DNA of 33,598 nucleotides from DASSKW01 sp035690065 (GTDB lineage Bacteria > Pseudomonadota > Gammaproteobacteria > Natronospirales > REEB76), in the NCBI GenBank assembly GCA_035690065.1, contig DASSKW010000126.1, positions 1-33,598 on the forward strand, read 5' to 3'. How positions within the stretch are numbered: the stretch's first letter is position 1; every line of letters starts with the position of its first letter. Shown piece after piece: positions 24,574-32,721 of the stretch. The translations under genes were made by a program, and so were the position numbers. Under the pieces are notes generated by a model. It did no database searches, was not told the origin of the DNA, and saw nothing but the letters and a program-made list of their open reading frames with translations.

Positions 24574-26346
24574 TCAATCAGTTTTCGTGTCCCGAGCGGT
24601 GCTGTCCGGGCCATTCTGAACCACCAGCAGGCGGCTCAGTTCCGCCTTCTCGGCGGGATCCAGCGCCCGGCGCCGGGATTCGGCGATCAATTCATCGCGC
24701 CGTCGCTCGGCGGGCCGGCGGCCGGTCAGATCGGCCATCACCGCCGTGAATTCGCTCTCCATGGCCTCCGGCGGGGTCACCAGCTCGGCCTGGGCCAGTT
24801 TCATCAGGGTGGCGCCGGTGTCCGTATCGCGCCAGTGCTCCAGCAGGCCAGCCCCGTTTATATGGGGATGGGACTGGGCAAATTCCACCAGTTCCTTGAG
24901 CACCTCGGCCCCTTTGAGGGTTACGCTGCCCAGCGATTCCGGGACCCCTGCCAGGGCCGCCAGTTGCGGCCGATGCAGCAACAGGGCGATGGCCTTGCGC
25001 ACCGGGCTGGTGAGGAGCGGTCGGGAATCATGCCGACCGGCCTGGGTAGCGGCTCTGCTGGGCGCCGCCTGGTTAAGCATAGTCAACTTTCCGGAATCCA
25101 CCTGGGCTAACCGCGCAATTTCATCTTTGAGCATGTCGTGGAACACGCCGGCGGGCACGCGGTTCAGATGCGGGCGGGCCAGTTCCACCAGCCGGGCCCG
25201 GCCTTCGGCTGACCCAAGGTCAGTTTGAGCCACCAGGCTCTCGGTAAGAAATCGCGACAGGGGCGTGGCCTGTTTGAGCCGCGCTTCGAAGGCTTCCTTG
25301 CCTTCCTTGCGTACCAGCGTATCCGGGTCTTCGCCGTCCGGCAGGAACAGGAACATGATCTGTCGACCTTCGCGCGCCTCCGGCAGCGCGTTTTCCAGTG
25401 CGCGCCACGCGGCGCTGCGCCCGGCACGGTCGCCATCGAAACAGAACACCACTTCCGGCGCGACCCGGAACAATCGCTGCAAGTGGTCAGCGGTGGTGGC
25501 AGTGCCGAGCGTCGCCACTGCATACGCCACACCGTGTTGATGCAGCGCAACGACATCCATGTAACCTTCGACCACCATCAGGCGTGAAATATTTCGCAGG
25601 GTCTGGCGCGCTTCATAAAGCCCGTAGAGTTCGCGGCCCTTGTGAAACAGCGGTGTCTCCGGCGAATTCAAATACTTCGGTTCGTCCTTGCCGAGTACCC
25701 GACCGCCGAACGCGATGATGCGGCCGCGGTTGTCGCGGATCGGGAACATGATGCGTTCGCGGAAACGATCGTGATAGCGCCCGTCATCCTTGCGGATCAG
25801 CATGCCGGCGGTCAGCAGTTGGCGGTTGGTCCCGTCCTTGCCATCGAACTGCTTGAGCAGATTATCCCAGCCAGCCGGCACATAACCGATGCCGAACTGG
25901 CCGGCGATCTCGCCGGTGAGCCCGCGTTGCTTGAGATAATCAATTGCAGCGGTGGCGGTCTTGAGTTGTTCGCGATAGAAACGCGCCGCCTTGTCGAGGA
26001 CGTCATACAGTGGTGCATTACTCGACGCTTTCTCCTGAGCGCCGCCTTGTTCTTCAGGAACCTCGACGCCGGCGATGGAAGCGAGCTCGCGCACCGCGTC
26101 CGGGAATTCCATGTGCTCGTAATCCATCAGGAAGCCGATGGCAGTGCCGTGCACGCCGCAACCGAAGCAGTGATAGAACTGCTTGGCTGGGCTGACGTAG
26201 AACGAAGGCGTCTTCTCGTTATGGAACGGACAGCAGGCTGCGAACTCATGGCCGTGCTTTTTCAACGGCACGCGCTTGTCGATCACCTCGACGATGTCGA
26301 TGCGCGTCAGCAGCTCTTCGATGAATCCTGGTGGAATGCGTGCCAT
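24574..26346 (-). CDS. dnaG: DNA primase
   Basis: 590 aa. Synthesises RNA primers at the replication fork. The N-terminal zinc domain has C39, H42, C60 and C63 (CPFHNEKTPSF ... YHCFGCG). The catalytic core has the basic motif RFRERIMFPI and the TOPRIM acidic residues in VVEGYMDVVALHQHG and FDGDRAGRSAAWRAL. The C-terminal helicase-binding domain is present but divergent. Start MARIPPGFIEELLTRIDIVEVI matches family N-termini; the ribosome site is poor, as in E. coli, where dnaG translation is kept low. Separated from yqeY by a dispersed repeat. Confidence 0.97.
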   Translation of the reverse strand: MARIPPGFIEELLTRIDIVEVIDKRVPLKKHGHEFAACCPFHNEKTPSFYVSPAKQFYHCFGCGVHGTAIGFLMDYEHMEFPDAVRELASIAGVEVPEEQGGAQEKASSNAPLYDVLDKAARFYREQLKTATAAIDYLKQRGLTGEIAGQFGIGYVPAGWDNLLKQFDGKDGTNRQLLTAGMLIRKDDGRYHDRFRERIMFPIRDNRGRIIAFGGRVLGKDEPKYLNSPETPLFHKGRELYGLYEARQTLRNISRLMVVEGYMDVVALHQHGVAYAVATLGTATTADHLQRLFRVAPEVVFCFDGDRAGRSAAWRALENALPEAREGRQIMFLFLPDGEDPDTLVRKEGKEAFEARLKQATPLSRFLTESLVAQTDLGSAEGRARLVELARPHLNRVPAGVFHDMLKDEIARLAQVDSGKLTMLNQAAPSRAATQAGRHDSRPLLTSPVRKAIALLLHRPQLAALAGVPESLGSVTLKGAEVLKELVEFAQSHPHINGAGLLEHWRDTDTGATLMKLAQAELVTPPEAMESEFTAVMADLTGRRPAERRRDELIAESRRRALDPAEKAELSRLLVVQNGPDSTARDTKTD

Positions 26347-26403
26347 TAGTAGCCGTGCCGGGTGCGACTGTGCTGAATAAAGTGTAGGACCTTTCTCGAA
26401 AAA

Positions 26404-26507
26404 CCGTTCGCCCTGAGCGTCGCGCCGCAGGTGCGAAGTCGAAGGGTGGCACTGATGTGTTTCGACTTAGCCTGTCCTGAGCTTGTCGAAGGGCTCAACA
26501 CGAACGG
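26404..26507. repeat. Dispersed CCGTTCG...CGAACGG element, copy A
   Basis: 104 bp bounded by CCGTTCG (26404-26410) and CGAACGG (26501-26507). It carries CCCTGAGCG, CGAAGTCGAAGGG, GTTTCGACTT and CTTGTCGAAGGGCTCAACAC blocks. Its reverse complement aligns end to end with 28510-28620. It lies in the non-coding gap between dnaG and yqeY, within the operon. Confidence 0.8.
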
Positions 26508-26592
26508 CTGTTTAACTTGGCGAGATTGAGTTGCAATACCGGCCCAGCCTGCCAGCCCTGGCCCTCTGCGCCAAGCCTCCAGGATGGCGCCG

Positions 26593-27039
26593 TCAGGCGC
26601 CTAACTTGGATTTAATAAGCGTACTCACGGCGCCCATATCCGCCCGGCCCTGGACCTTGGGCTTGAGCAGGCCCATGACTTTGCCCATGTCCTTGATGCC
26701 GGCGGCGCCGCTGGTCTTGATGGCGTCAGTGACCAGCTTATCCAGCTCGGCTTCGCCGAGTTGCGCGGGCAGGTAGGCCTGGATCTGTTCGATCTCGGTC
26801 TGCTCTTTGTCCGCCAGATCCTGGCGGTTGCCGGCCTGAAACTGAGTCACGGAATCGCGACGCTGCTTCACCATCTTGTCGAGCACGGCCAGCACCTGGG
26901 TGTCGTCGAGCGTGATGCGCTCGTCCACTTCGCGCTGTTTGATCGCAGCGAGGATCAGCCGGATCACGCCGAGGCGCGGCTTGTCGCCGGCGCGCATGGC
27001 GTCTTTCATATCATCTGTAATCTTTTCTTTGAGAGACAT
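26593..27039 (-). CDS. yqeY: YqeY/GatB-tail domain protein
   Basis: 148 aa, all helical. It has the YqeY-family opening MSLKEKITDDMKDAMRAGDKPRLGVIR, the central IEQIQAYLPAQLGEAEL block and the C-terminal DMGKVMGLLKPKVQGRADM block, the domain shared with the tail of GatB. GatB tails contact tRNA; the standalone protein's function is unknown. Its place between rpsU and dnaG is widespread outside enterics and implies a link to translation. Follows the rpsU terminator-attenuator. Confidence 0.92.
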   Translation of the reverse strand: MSLKEKITDDMKDAMRAGDKPRLGVIRLILAAIKQREVDERITLDDTQVLAVLDKMVKQRRDSVTQFQAGNRQDLADKEQTEIEQIQAYLPAQLGEAELDKLVTDAIKTSGAAGIKDMGKVMGLLKPKVQGRADMGAVSTLIKSKLGA

Positions 27040-27055
27040 GCTCGATCACCACCCT

Positions 27056-27093
27056 GAAAAAATTACGGCGCTCTTCTTGCGAACAGCGCCGTA
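27056..27093 (-). terminator. Attenuator/terminator between rpsU and yqeY
   Basis: On the minus strand TACGGCGCT (27093-27085), a 12-nt loop, AGCGCCGTA (27072-27064), then ATTTTTTC. A 9-bp perfect stem with a T-run. It is equivalent in position to the terminator after rpsU in E. coli, which lowers dnaG expression relative to rpsU. Confidence 0.88.
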
Positions 27094-27135
27094 GCATATT
27101 TGACGGATTGGGAGCCGTGCGGCTCGAAACTTCAA

Positions 27136-27351
27136 TCAATAGAGACGGACGCGACGCGACTGTTCACGGGACAGTTTCTTCATGTGGCGCTTCACGGCCG
27201 CGGCCTGTTTGCGCTTGCGCTCCTGGGTGGGCTTCTCGTAAAACTCACGGCGGCGCAGTTCGGTCATCACGCCGGCCTTTTCGCAGGCGCGCTTGAAGCG
27301 GCGGAGGGCCGCATCGAAATGTTCGTTTTCCTTGACACGTACGCTGGGCAT
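27136..27351 (-). CDS. rpsU: 30S ribosomal protein bS21
   Basis: 71 aa, strongly basic, opens MPSVRVKENEHFDAALRRFKRACEKAG and contains RRREFYEKPTQERKRK, the S21 signature. Bound near the 3' end of 16S rRNA on the 30S subunit, it aids initiation. First gene of the operon rpsU-yqeY-dnaG-rpoD, divergent from tsaD, which is the classic gammaproteobacterial order. Confidence 0.97.
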   Translation of the reverse strand: MPSVRVKENEHFDAALRRFKRACEKAGVMTELRRREFYEKPTQERKRKQAAAVKRHMKKLSREQSRRVRLY

Positions 27352-27408
27352 TCGGTTCTCGCTATATCGGGCGGGCGGGCCCCATGGCCGACCCCGGAAA
27401 GGGCGGGA

Positions 27409-27437
27409 ATTCTACCGGCCGGCGTGTAGAATTGCAA
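27409..27437 (-). promoter_or_regulatory. Promoter of the rpsU operon
   Basis: Minus strand TTGCAA (27437-27432), a 17-bp spacer, TAGAAT (27414-27409), about 60 nt before the rpsU start codon. The boxes lie inside a 7-bp inverted repeat (ATTCTAC / GTAGAAT). Confidence 0.65.
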
Positions 27438-27468
27438 AGCCTGACGCCACCTTGAGAGTCCGCTCCAC

Positions 27469-28479
27469 TTGCGAGTCCTCGGTATCGAAACCTCCTGCGA
27501 CGAGACCGGCGTCGCCGTCTATGACGGCGAGCAGGGGCTGCTGTCGCACGCCCTCTACAGCCAGATCCCCCTGCATGCCGAATATGGCGGGGTGGTGCCG
27601 GAGTTGGCCTCCCGCGACCACGTCCGCAAACTGCTGCCGATGGTCGAGGCGGCGCTGGCCGAAGCCGGGTCCAGTCGCGAGCAGATCACCGGCATCGCCT
27701 ATACGGCCGGCCCGGGGCTGCTGGGCGCGCTGCTGGTCGGGGCCTGTTTTGCGCGCTCGCTGGCCTTCGCCTGGCAGGTACCGGCGGTCGGCATCCATCA
27801 TATGGAAGGGCATCTGCTGGCCCCCATGCTCGAAGAATCGCGCCCCGAGTTTCCGTTCGTGGCGCTGCTGGTCTCCGGTGGCCACACGCTGCTGGTCGAG
27901 GTCCGCGGGGTCGGTCAGTACCAGACGCTGGGGGAATCCATCGACGATGCTGCCGGTGAAGCCTTCGACAAGGTTGCCAAATTGCTGGGGCTGCCGTATC
28001 CGGGGGGGCCACATCTGGCGAAACTTGCGCAATCCGGAGTCAGCGGACGTTTCCGGTTGCCACGCCCCATGACCGACCGGCCGGGGCTCGATTTCAGCTT
28101 CAGCGGACTCAAGACCGCGGTGCTCACCACGCTCAAGAACGCGCCGGACGACGAACAGACCAAGGCCGACATCGCGCGCGCCTTCGAGGAAGCCGCAGTG
28201 GATACGCTCGCGATCAAATGCGAACGCGCGCTGGAACAGACCGGACTCAAACGTCTGATCATCGCCGGCGGCGTCGGCGCCAACAAATCCTTGCGCGCGC
28301 GACTGACCGAACTCGCCGCACAACGCGGCGGGCAGGTGTTCTACCCGCGTTCCGAATTCTGTACCGACAACGGCGCCATGATCGCTTATGCCGGTTACGT
28401 GCGGCTGGCCGCCACTGCGCAACCGGAATCGGTACCGGTCACGGCGCGCTGGCCGCTGGATAGTCTGACGGCGGCGTGA
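27469..28479 (+). CDS. tsaD: tRNA N6-threonylcarbamoyladenosine synthase subunit TsaD
   Basis: 336 aa, ASKHA fold. With TsaB, TsaC and TsaE it places the t6A modification at position 37 of ANN-decoding tRNAs, which would include the interrupted tRNA-Ile of this window. Motifs: LGIETSCDETGVAVYD at the start, metal-binding HHMEGH near 111-116, LLVSGGHTLLVEV, and DFSFSGLKTAV with the C-terminal GGVGANKSLRARL and CTDNGAMIAYAG blocks. The start is a TTG at 27469, fixed by the conserved MRVLGIETSCDET beginning; no ATG is available. Divergent from rpsU. Confidence 0.96.
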   Translation: MRVLGIETSCDETGVAVYDGEQGLLSHALYSQIPLHAEYGGVVPELASRDHVRKLLPMVEAALAEAGSSREQITGIAYTAGPGLLGALLVGACFARSLAFAWQVPAVGIHHMEGHLLAPMLEESRPEFPFVALLVSGGHTLLVEVRGVGQYQTLGESIDDAAGEAFDKVAKLLGLPYPGGPHLAKLAQSGVSGRFRLPRPMTDRPGLDFSFSGLKTAVLTTLKNAPDDEQTKADIARAFEEAAVDTLAIKCERALEQTGLKRLIIAGGVGANKSLRARLTELAAQRGGQVFYPRSEFCTDNGAMIAYAGYVRLAATAQPESVPVTARWPLDSLTAA

Positions 28480-28509
28480 ATGGTGAATGACATGGCGCAT
28501 AAATTTTAA

Positions 28510-28620
28510 CCGTTCGTGTTGAGCGTAGCGGAGTGAAACTCCGCGAAGTCGAAACACATAGAATCATGCGTTTACTGCCCTTCGACTTCGCGCCTGCGGC
28601 GCTACGCTCAGGGCGAACGG
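28510..28620. repeat. Dispersed CCGTTCG...CGAACGG element, copy B
   Basis: 111 bp bounded by CCGTTCG (28510-28516) and CGAACGG (28614-28620), with GTGTTGAGCG, GTCGAAACACAT, CCCTTCGACTTCGCGCC and GCTCAGGGCG blocks. It is homologous to the reverse complement of 26404-26507. Lies between tsaD and folB. Confidence 0.8.
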
Positions 28621-28656
28621 GGCTTTAGTTAAGGACTCAAAATAACAAGGAGCCAC

Positions 28657-29013
28657 ATGGACATCGTCTTCATCCGTGATCTGCGCATCGATACCGTAGT
28701 CGGTGTCTATGATTGGGAACGGCGTATCCGCCAGACCGTGATCTTCGACCTCGACATGGGCACCGACATCCGGCGTGCCGCCGCCAGCGACAAGATCGAC
28801 GACACACTGGATTACAAGACCGTCGCCAAGCGCATCATCCAGTATGTCAGCGAACAGGAATTTCAACTGGTGGAGACGCTGGCCGAGAACGTCGCCGGCA
28901 TCGTGATGACTGAATTCAAAGTGCCGTGGGTGAAGGTCACGCTGCACAAACCCGGCGCGGTGAGTGGCAGCAAGTCCGTCGGCATCATCATTGAACGCGG
29001 TACCCGTGGCTGA
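28657..29013 (+). CDS. folB: Dihydroneopterin aldolase
   Basis: 118 aa. Cleaves 7,8-dihydroneopterin to 6-hydroxymethyl-dihydropterin in folate synthesis. Opens MDIVFIRDLRIDTVVGVYDWERR with the conserved YxWER block, and ends with VTLHKPGAVSGSKSVGIIIER, where the catalytic Lys is the one in LHKPGAV. AAGGAG 4 nt upstream of the ATG. The next gene, folK, catalyses the following step, so the two form a pathway pair. Confidence 0.95.
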   Translation: MDIVFIRDLRIDTVVGVYDWERRIRQTVIFDLDMGTDIRRAAASDKIDDTLDYKTVAKRIIQYVSEQEFQLVETLAENVAGIVMTEFKVPWVKVTLHKPGAVSGSKSVGIIIERGTRG

Positions 29014-29038
29014 AATGGATCGCGCAATGGCTACCCCC

Positions 29039-29084
29039 GGCATCTTGCCTCCCGCAGCACTCGTACACCCCTGTGCGTCGCTCA
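29039..29084. repeat. Dispersed GGCATCCTGCCTCCCG repeat, copy 2
   Basis: GGCATCTTGCCTCCCGCAGC followed by ACTCGTACACCCCTGTGCG, closely matching 22180-22224. It separates folB from folK. Confidence 0.6.
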
Positions 29085-29166
29085 CGTATTACCGTGTACG
29101 CTTCGCTTGCCCAGTCATTTTTGCCTTGCCAGCGAACAAAATCTCTCATTTCCTGGAAAAATTCGC

Positions 29167-29655
29167 GTGACTCAAGTCTTCGTCGGCATCGGCAGCAACG
29201 TCGAACCGGAACGACACATCCGGACCGCCGTGCATTTGTTGCGTGAACGTTTCGGAGCAGTGCGTGTCTCGCCGGTATATCGCAATCCGGCAGTCGGCTT
29301 CGACGGCGACGATTTTTTCAATCTGGTGGCGGGTTTCGGGAGTGAGGCAGGATTCGAGCAGGTGCATACGATCCTGGAGCAGATCGAAGCGGCCTGCGGC
29401 AGGGTGCGCGGCGGGCCGCGTTATGCACCCCACACCCTCGACATCGATCTGCTGCTGTATGGCGATCTGGTGCATGAGAACGCACCGATACTGCCGCGCA
29501 AGGATCTGCTGCGCTATGCGTTCGTGTTGAAACCGATTACGGATATCGCGCCGGATCACCGGCATCCGCTCACCGGGCGCAGTTTCGCGGAACACTGGGC
29601 GGAGTTCGACGCTGCCAGCCAGCCGCTTGTGCCTGTCGCGTTCACGGGTCTATAA
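29167..29655 (+). CDS. folK: 2-amino-4-hydroxy-6-hydroxymethyldihydropteridine pyrophosphokinase
   Basis: 162 aa. Transfers pyrophosphate from ATP to 6-hydroxymethyl-dihydropterin. Opens VTQVFVGIGSNVEPERHIRTA, and includes the pterin-pocket YRNPAVG and the HPPK signature GPRYAPHTLDIDLLLYGD with two metal-binding Asp residues, then the RAFVLxPL-like RYAFVLKPITDIAP. The GTG at 29167 is chosen because family proteins start there; the 20 codons open upstream are unrelated repeat sequence. Confidence 0.94.
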   Translation: MTQVFVGIGSNVEPERHIRTAVHLLRERFGAVRVSPVYRNPAVGFDGDDFFNLVAGFGSEAGFEQVHTILEQIEAACGRVRGGPRYAPHTLDIDLLLYGDLVHENAPILPRKDLLRYAFVLKPITDIAPDHRHPLTGRSFAEHWAEFDAASQPLVPVAFTGL

Positions 29656-29812
29656 AGATTGAGACGGCAAGTATTGAAAAGGATGCCGGGGGTCTTTTGT
29701 TCTCTGCGCAGGGGCAAGCCTGTACTTTCGTTGCATGTGATAAGCAGCTTTGGAGTGGATGGTATCCAGTCGCTGTCCTGATGCTGCATTGCTGTTGTGG
29801 CGCGATTGGGCC

Positions 29813-30478
29813 TCACTGGAAATTCAGGGTCACGCCGTTTATTGTCAATGTCACCATCAGGCCTGCAGCATTGCCACCAGCGGTAAGCGTGTAACAATCG
29901 TTCTCGCTGGAGTTACCGTTATCCGTTTTCGACACCGAATCCGCACAAAACAAGGCATTCCCTCCGGAGCTGCTTTTGAGGTTCCAAGTATCGGTCGAAG
30001 AGCCGAAAACCGTAGTGAGACTCGTATCGTAGTAGGTTGTTGAGGTATCAGCCGATCCACTGTCTCCAATATTTGCGGTGGCTGGGAGTGCTTTCTGATT
30101 GGCGTAAATGGTGACATATCCATTAATGTCATCATAGTCGCACACCAGCTTGTAAGGGTTCAAAAGGTAGTAGCGGGTATAGGTGTCATCGTCTATAAGT
30201 GAGCCATTCTCGGAAACGTGCACAGTAACCGTCACCGTATGGGCCTGTGTCGTTCCGCATGCCGCCGCCGATCCGGGTACTTGACTGAGTGTAACTGTGT
30301 AGGCATCCCCATTGTTCGACGCGGACAGTGTGTAGTCGTGCTTCGCTTGCGCGTAGTTGCTGGCGAACGTATCGAGATTATAGGTTGTTGGTGGACTGCT
30401 TGAACTTCCCCCGCCACCGCAGCCCGCAATTACAAGAACGACTGAATAGGCAACCAAAGCAAAGTATTGCCTGACCAT
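29813..30478 (-). CDS. Predicted lipoprotein of unknown function
   Basis: 221 aa. A signal sequence with a lipobox (VIAGC, Cys about residue 20) is followed by a Gly/Ser-rich linker (GGGGSSSSPP), so the mature protein should be lipid-anchored. The rest is rich in Thr, Ser, Asn and Tyr with four further Cys in two widely spaced pairs, suggesting a beta-rich, disulfide-bonded domain. The ATG at 30478 has GGGAG upstream; the earlier in-frame start at 30505 is less likely. No recognised family. Base composition is less GC-rich than that of neighbouring genes. Confidence 0.75.
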   Translation of the reverse strand: MVRQYFALVAYSVVLVIAGCGGGGSSSSPPTTYNLDTFASNYAQAKHDYTLSASNNGDAYTVTLSQVPGSAAACGTTQAHTVTVTVHVSENGSLIDDDTYTRYYLLNPYKLVCDYDDINGYVTIYANQKALPATANIGDSGSADTSTTYYDTSLTTVFGSSTDTWNLKSSSGGNALFCADSVSKTDNGNSSENDCYTLTAGGNAAGLMVTLTINGVTLNFQ

Positions 30479-30751
30479 GGCCGTATCTCCCTTATTCGGC
30501 ATCACCTGAAGATGCTGCAGGCTGAATTTTATACCTCCTTTGTGGAGTTTTGGGAGCGCCTGTCTATGTCAGGCTGGCATAACGCAGCAATTAAATGGCT
30601 CCCCGGCCGTCTGGCTCCGCAAAAGGGAATTGCCAGGCCTTAATATTCGTGCAGTAGTACCTGGACTCTCCCCGCTTTAGTGGACACTAGACGTCGGTAA
30701 TTTGGGTTTAATCTGAAGTGCCGCTTCGGGTAACGGATCTTTAAATAAAGC

Positions 30752-31504
30752 TCACCAACCGATATTCCGTCCGCCATCCACGCTGAGAATCTGTCCGGTC
30801 ACATAACCCGCGTCGCGTGCCAGATACACGACCGCACTGGCGATGTCTTCCGGTGAACCGACGCGTTGCAGTGCGGTGCGATCCAGGATCGCTTTCTTGG
30901 CTTTCCCGTCGATACCCTGTTCGGGCCAGAGAATTGCGCCGGGTGCGATGCCGTTGACGCGCACGTCGGGACCGAGTTCGCGCGCCAGTGAGCGCGTGAG
31001 CATGTCGAGACCGGCTTTGCTCACACTGTAGACCGTGTGTTCGCGCAGCGGGCGTTGCCCGTAGATGTCCACGATGTTGATGATCGCGCCATGATTGCGG
31101 CGCAGATACGGCGCAGCCGCCTGCGCCATGAAGAACGGCGCCTTGAGGTTGGTGTCCATCAATCCGTCCCACTCCCCCTCGGTCACGTTGCCGATCGGCG
31201 AGGGCGCGAAGGTCGCGGCATTGTTCACCAGCAGGTCGAGACTGCCCCACTGCAGTGCGGCCTTCACCACCGAATCGAAGCCGGCGATATCGGAAAGGTC
31301 TTTCTGCGACAGCGTTGCCGAGTCGCGTCGCTTTGCGTTCAGTGCCGCACACAACGCCATCGCCTCGGCCTCGGAACGGTGGTAATGCAGCACCAGATTC
31401 ATGCCCTCGGCATGCAGGCGCTCGGCGATCACCGCGCCCACGCGGCGCACGGCGCCGGTGACGAGCGCCGTCCTGCCGGCGAGCTTTCGGGTATCATTTT
31501 CCAT
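30752..31504 (-). CDS. Pteridine reductase-like short-chain dehydrogenase
   Basis: 250 aa SDR. The cofactor motif is TGAVRRVGA (TGxxxRxG), the variant seen in pteridine reductases (PTR1/FolM group) rather than TGxxxGxG, and HYHRSEAEA follows, a typical NADPH-binding pattern. Catalytic YSVSK is present near residues 160-164, and NNAA replaces NNAG. Reduction of dihydrobiopterin or dihydrofolate is the expected activity; nearby folB and folK support a pterin/folate role. Start at 31504 with GAGG upstream; 48 bp from the divergent methyltransferase gene. Confidence 0.85.
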   Translation of the reverse strand: MENDTRKLAGRTALVTGAVRRVGAVIAERLHAEGMNLVLHYHRSEAEAMALCAALNAKRRDSATLSQKDLSDIAGFDSVVKAALQWGSLDLLVNNAATFAPSPIGNVTEGEWDGLMDTNLKAPFFMAQAAAPYLRRNHGAIINIVDIYGQRPLREHTVYSVSKAGLDMLTRSLARELGPDVRVNGIAPGAILWPEQGIDGKAKKAILDRTALQRVGSPEDIASAVVYLARDAGYVTGQILSVDGGRNIGW

Positions 31505-31552
31505 CTGTCCCGCCTCGTTCTTAATGACCGCGCCACTATAAACCAGAATATC

Positions 31553-32716
31553 GTGCTTCCTGTAAAACAACCGCCAAGCGATCTCCCGCGGCCCTCGGCC
31601 GATGCCTTGGCGCATAGCGAACGGCTGGGTGCGCGGATCCGCGACGAGATCGTGGCAGCCGGTGGGGCGATCGGCTTCGACCGTTTCATGGAGCTGGCGT
31701 TGTACGCACCGGGACTCGGCTACTACAGCGCGGGCGCGCGCAAGTTTGGCGCCGCCGGCGATTTCATCACCGCCCCGGAACTCTCGCCGCTGTTCAGCCA
31801 GTGCCTCGCAAAACAGGCCGATGAAGTGCTGCGTGCGAGCAGCGGCGGCGACATCCTTGAACTGGGCGCCGGGTCCGGTCGCATGGCGACCGACATGCTG
31901 GCGGAACTGGCACGCATCGGCCGTTTACCGGAGCGTTACCTGATCCTGGAAGTGAGCGCCGATCTGCGCGAACGTCAACGCGAGTGTTTGCAGCAGCGCG
32001 TCCCGGAATTGCTGGAACGGGTGCAATGGCTGGATGGCTTGCCGGAAGCTTTTACCGGCGTGATCGTGGCTAATGAAGTGCTGGATGCACTGCCCGTGCA
32101 ACGTTTCCGTCGCGAGGCAGACGGCTGGTCCGAACAGACGGTGACACTCGACGGCGATGTTTTCAACTGGGGCACGCGACCTGTCGCAGCAGAGTTGAAC
32201 GCGGCGCTCGCGCGGCTCGAAACGAGCCTGCCGGTACCGATGGCGGCCGGTTACAGCTCGGAGCTTTGTCTGCAACTGCCGGGATTCATCGGCGCACTGG
32301 CCGACAGCCTCGAACGCGGTGCCTTGCTGTTCGTCGATTACGGTTATCCACGCAACGCGTATTACCACGCGGACCGCAGCATGGGCACGCTGATGTGTCA
32401 TTACCGGCAGCGCGCGCATGACGATCCATTCCTGTATCCCGGTTTGCAGGACATCACCGCGCACGTGGATTTTACCGCCGTCGCGGAAGCGGCCGTGGAC
32501 AACGATCTGGAACTCGCGGGTTACACCACCCAGGCGCATTTCCTGCTGGCGTTGGGCATCGCGGAACGCTCGAACGACATGGCGTCAGCGCGCGAAGTGA
32601 AACTGCTGACCTTGCCGGACGAGATGGGCGAACGCTTCAAGGTCATCGGGTTTACGAAACGACTTGATGAACAGTTGACCGGGTTTGAGCTGCGTGATCT
32701 GAGCCACACACTTTAG
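31553..32716 (+). CDS. SAM-dependent methyltransferase, MidA/NDUFAF7 family
   Basis: 387 aa. Signature N-terminal block FMELALYAPGLGYYSAG and GDFITAPELSPLF, then the SAM-binding LELGAGSGRMATDML and the VANEVLDALPVQRF motif, as in the DUF185/COG1565 family. The mitochondrial member NDUFAF7 methylates an Arg of complex I subunit NDUFS2; the bacterial target is not established. The GTG at 31553 gives VLPVKQPPSDLP before the conserved region; no better start is present. Confidence 0.9.
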   Translation: MLPVKQPPSDLPRPSADALAHSERLGARIRDEIVAAGGAIGFDRFMELALYAPGLGYYSAGARKFGAAGDFITAPELSPLFSQCLAKQADEVLRASSGGDILELGAGSGRMATDMLAELARIGRLPERYLILEVSADLRERQRECLQQRVPELLERVQWLDGLPEAFTGVIVANEVLDALPVQRFRREADGWSEQTVTLDGDVFNWGTRPVAAELNAALARLETSLPVPMAAGYSSELCLQLPGFIGALADSLERGALLFVDYGYPRNAYYHADRSMGTLMCHYRQRAHDDPFLYPGLQDITAHVDFTAVAEAAVDNDLELAGYTTQAHFLLALGIAERSNDMASAREVKLLTLPDEMGERFKVIGFTKRLDEQLTGFELRDLSHTL

Positions 32717-32721
32717 ATAAA

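Noticed and set aside
30667..30687. CTCCCCGCTTTAGTGGACAC as a possible insertion-sequence end
   Set aside because: The style resembles some IS termini, but no transposase, matching inverted repeat or target duplication is seen; the 273-bp gap (30479-30751) holds nothing else clear.
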